Source: Desulfocapsa sp. (GTDB taxonomy: Bacteria > Desulfobacterota > Desulfobulbia > Desulfobulbales > Desulfocapsaceae). Taken from it: a DNA stretch of 7,426 bases. Both the position numbers and the translations under genes were made by a program. Every line of letters begins with the position of its first letter. Position 1 is the first letter of the stretch. The notes under the pieces were generated by a model. It was not told where the DNA came from. It saw only the letters and a list, made by a program, of their open reading frames with translations, and searched no databases. The stretch lies in NCBI GenBank assembly GCA_030638765.1, contig DAOWDZ010000194.1, forward strand, positions 1-7,426, given 5' to 3'. Positions 6,541 through 7,426 of the stretch are shown in pieces.

Positions 6541-6553
6541 GTAATATTGTTAC
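6541..6553. promoter_or_regulatory. Candidate TetR operator
   Basis: GTAATATTGTTAC is an inverted repeat with five of six pairs matching, placed at the predicted transcription start of the TetR gene. TetR proteins commonly repress their own promoter through such a site. It is short for the family (often 15-20 bp), and binding is inference. Confidence 0.4.
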
Positions 6554-6692
6554 TCTTCCATTGGTGAAAGATGACACATACTCCAAGTTCCAACACTATT
6601 ACAGCAACATAACGCACTGCAAGCACAGCATTACAAACAAAGAATTCATGAAAGACAACAATAGCCATTACGTTTCAGAGCAGGTGAAAAAA

Positions 6693-7271
6693 ATGGATTT
6701 TCATGAACGCCTGGGAGATACCATACTCGAGGTATTCTCTGAATCCGACTTCCACGCCGTGGGCATCAGAGATATCGCAGGAAAAGCAGGTGTAAGTTTT
6801 GCCACAATATACAAATATTACGGCAATAAAGAGCGTCTTGTTTTCGCCTTCGTAGACATCTGGATGGGCAGCCTGACAGATAGAATCATAGATCACCTCC
6901 AGGGCATGGCTGACCTTAAAGAGAAACTTCGAAAAACCTTCTGGCTTCAGCTTGACTATTACGAAACCCACAGTAATTTTGCCAAAATCATCTTCATGAC
7001 TCTTCCGATGAAGACATGGATGACAGATGAGAGTTTCGAACAGCACAGAATGTTTAATCTTCTCATGGATCTGTTACGCCAGGGGCAGGAAGAAGGCATG
7101 CTCAACCCCGACGTGGATACCAGAATCCTTCTTGATTTCATGCTAGGCTTTGTACAGCGAAGTTTTATTATGTGGGTACAAAGGGGACAAAAAGACAGTC
7201 TCGTTGAGCAGACAGACATTATGTTTGACATGGTCTGGCGCGGAATTGTTACGCCAGAAAAAATCAATTAA
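6693..7271 (+). CDS. TetR family transcriptional regulator
   Basis: A 192-residue TetR/AcrR-type repressor. The N-terminal DNA-binding domain fits well: ERLGDTILEVFSESDFHAVG (5-24), then the helix-turn-helix IRDIAGKAGVSFATIYKYYG (25-44) and NKERLVFAFV. The remaining 140 residues form the variable helical ligand-binding and dimerisation domain, whose ligand cannot be read from sequence. I chose the ATG at 6693 because AGGTG (6682-6686) lies six bases upstream and the resulting length is typical. The ATG at 6648 has no ribosome site, and the far upstream in-frame TTG at 6507 is part of the promoter -35 box. The gene is followed after 52 bases, on the same strand, by an acyl-CoA synthetase gene. 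Control of short-chain fatty acid activation, with an acyl-CoA or fatty acid as effector, is an inference from this arrangement. Confidence 0.92.
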   Translation: MDFHERLGDTILEVFSESDFHAVGIRDIAGKAGVSFATIYKYYGNKERLVFAFVDIWMGSLTDRIIDHLQGMADLKEKLRKTFWLQLDYYETHSNFAKIIFMTLPMKTWMTDESFEQHRMFNLLMDLLRQGQEEGMLNPDVDTRILLDFMLGFVQRSFIMWVQRGQKDSLVEQTDIMFDMVWRGIVTPEKIN

Positions 7272-7323
7272 CAGTGGTTTATTAATACATCTTCATATAC
7301 AGCAAACTTAATCGAGGACAGAC

Positions 7324-7426
7324 ATGGGACAGTTCAACGAGTTATTCGAGCAAAGCATTGATAAACCTGAAGAATTTTGGGCAGATGCAGCAGAAGGAAT
7401 CGACTGGATCAAAAAATGGGACAAAG
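7324..7426 (+). CDS. Acyl-CoA synthetase, propionyl/acetyl-CoA synthetase-like (first 34 codons)
   Basis: The start of an AMP-forming acyl-CoA synthetase, cut by the window edge. Only the N-terminal ACAS_N region is visible. ELFEQSIDKPEEFWADAAEG followed by IDWIKKWDK matches the conserved opening of acetyl- and propionyl-CoA synthetases (pattern: SI..Pe.FWa..A..idW...wd). The IDW..KWDK form is closer to PrpE-like enzymes as I recall them, but 34 residues cannot separate propionate from acetate specificity. The ATG is supported by GAGG (7314-7317) six bases upstream. It lies 52 bases after the TetR gene with no terminator in between, so co-transcription is likely. The enzyme would activate a short carboxylic acid to its CoA ester with ATP in the cytoplasm. 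Confidence 0.8.
   Translation, partial: MGQFNELFEQSIDKPEEFWADAAEGIDWIKKWDK

Noticed and set aside
6398..6586. Minus-strand frame tested as the missing N-terminus of the exopolyphosphatase
   Set aside because: It shows no DxD-type motif or other family signature, and it runs out of frame alongside the real VDHN-DHH segment.
6507..6692. Longer TetR reading frame beginning with TTG at 6507 (254 residues)
   Set aside because: The TTG is part of a perfect -35 box, the extra 62 residues do not resemble TetR N-termini, and the ATG at 6693 has a proper ribosome site and gives a normal length.
1..7426. CRISPR array, tRNA, transposon, toxin-antitoxin or phage-defence system
   Set aside because: I saw no regularly spaced repeats, cloverleaf-like segment, transposase, terminal repeats or defence domains; the genes are respiratory, signalling and metabolic.

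Overview
The window reads as a stretch of bacterial chromosome, moderately AT-rich. The protein styles resemble anaerobic Desulfobacterota (Desulfobulbales-type sulfate or sulfur metabolisers): a bd quinol oxidase preceded by a DUF4492 protein and an Fe-S type Rrf2 regulator, a GGDEF protein paired with an HDOD protein, and a propionyl/acetyl-CoA synthetase with its own TetR regulator. The taxonomic placement is inference from protein style; no rRNA or other marker is present.

Region 1 (1-2800, all minus strand) is a compact oxygen-respiration or oxygen-defence operon, read right to left. A sigma70-type promoter is overlapped by a 25-bp inverted repeat, followed by an Rrf2 regulator with an IscR-like Cys3/His set, a 75-residue single-span DUF4492 protein, cydA, and cydB (cut by the window edge). 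The simplest model is that the regulator senses O2, NO or Fe-S status through its cluster and controls its own promoter, and with it the oxidase.

Region 2 (2990-5519, minus strand) is a two-gene signalling unit with a 17-bp overlap. The first gene encodes a receiver-like/GGDEF/degenerate HD-GYP protein and the second an HDOD protein. The GGDEF half keeps its active site and inhibitory site. The receiver lacks the usual phosphoacceptor Asp, and the HD-GYP half has lost several expected metal ligands.

Region 3 (5692-6494, minus strand) is the remnant of a PPX1/prune-like DHH-DHHA2 exopolyphosphatase. Its N-terminal catalytic part is absent, and its C-terminus continues in a second frame after a one-base shift at a run of six T (A on the coding strand).

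Region 4 (6507-7426, plus strand) starts just beyond the broken end of that remnant. It has a promoter with a perfect TTGACA box, a candidate operator at the expected start of transcription, a TetR regulator, and the first 34 codons of an acyl-CoA synthetase that the regulator probably controls.

I saw no tRNA, rRNA, CRISPR array, insertion sequence or defence system. The gaps of note are 2730-2989 (promoter, operator, a weak terminator and two palindromes), 5520-5691 (a possible promoter and one palindrome) and 6495-6692 (TetR leader).
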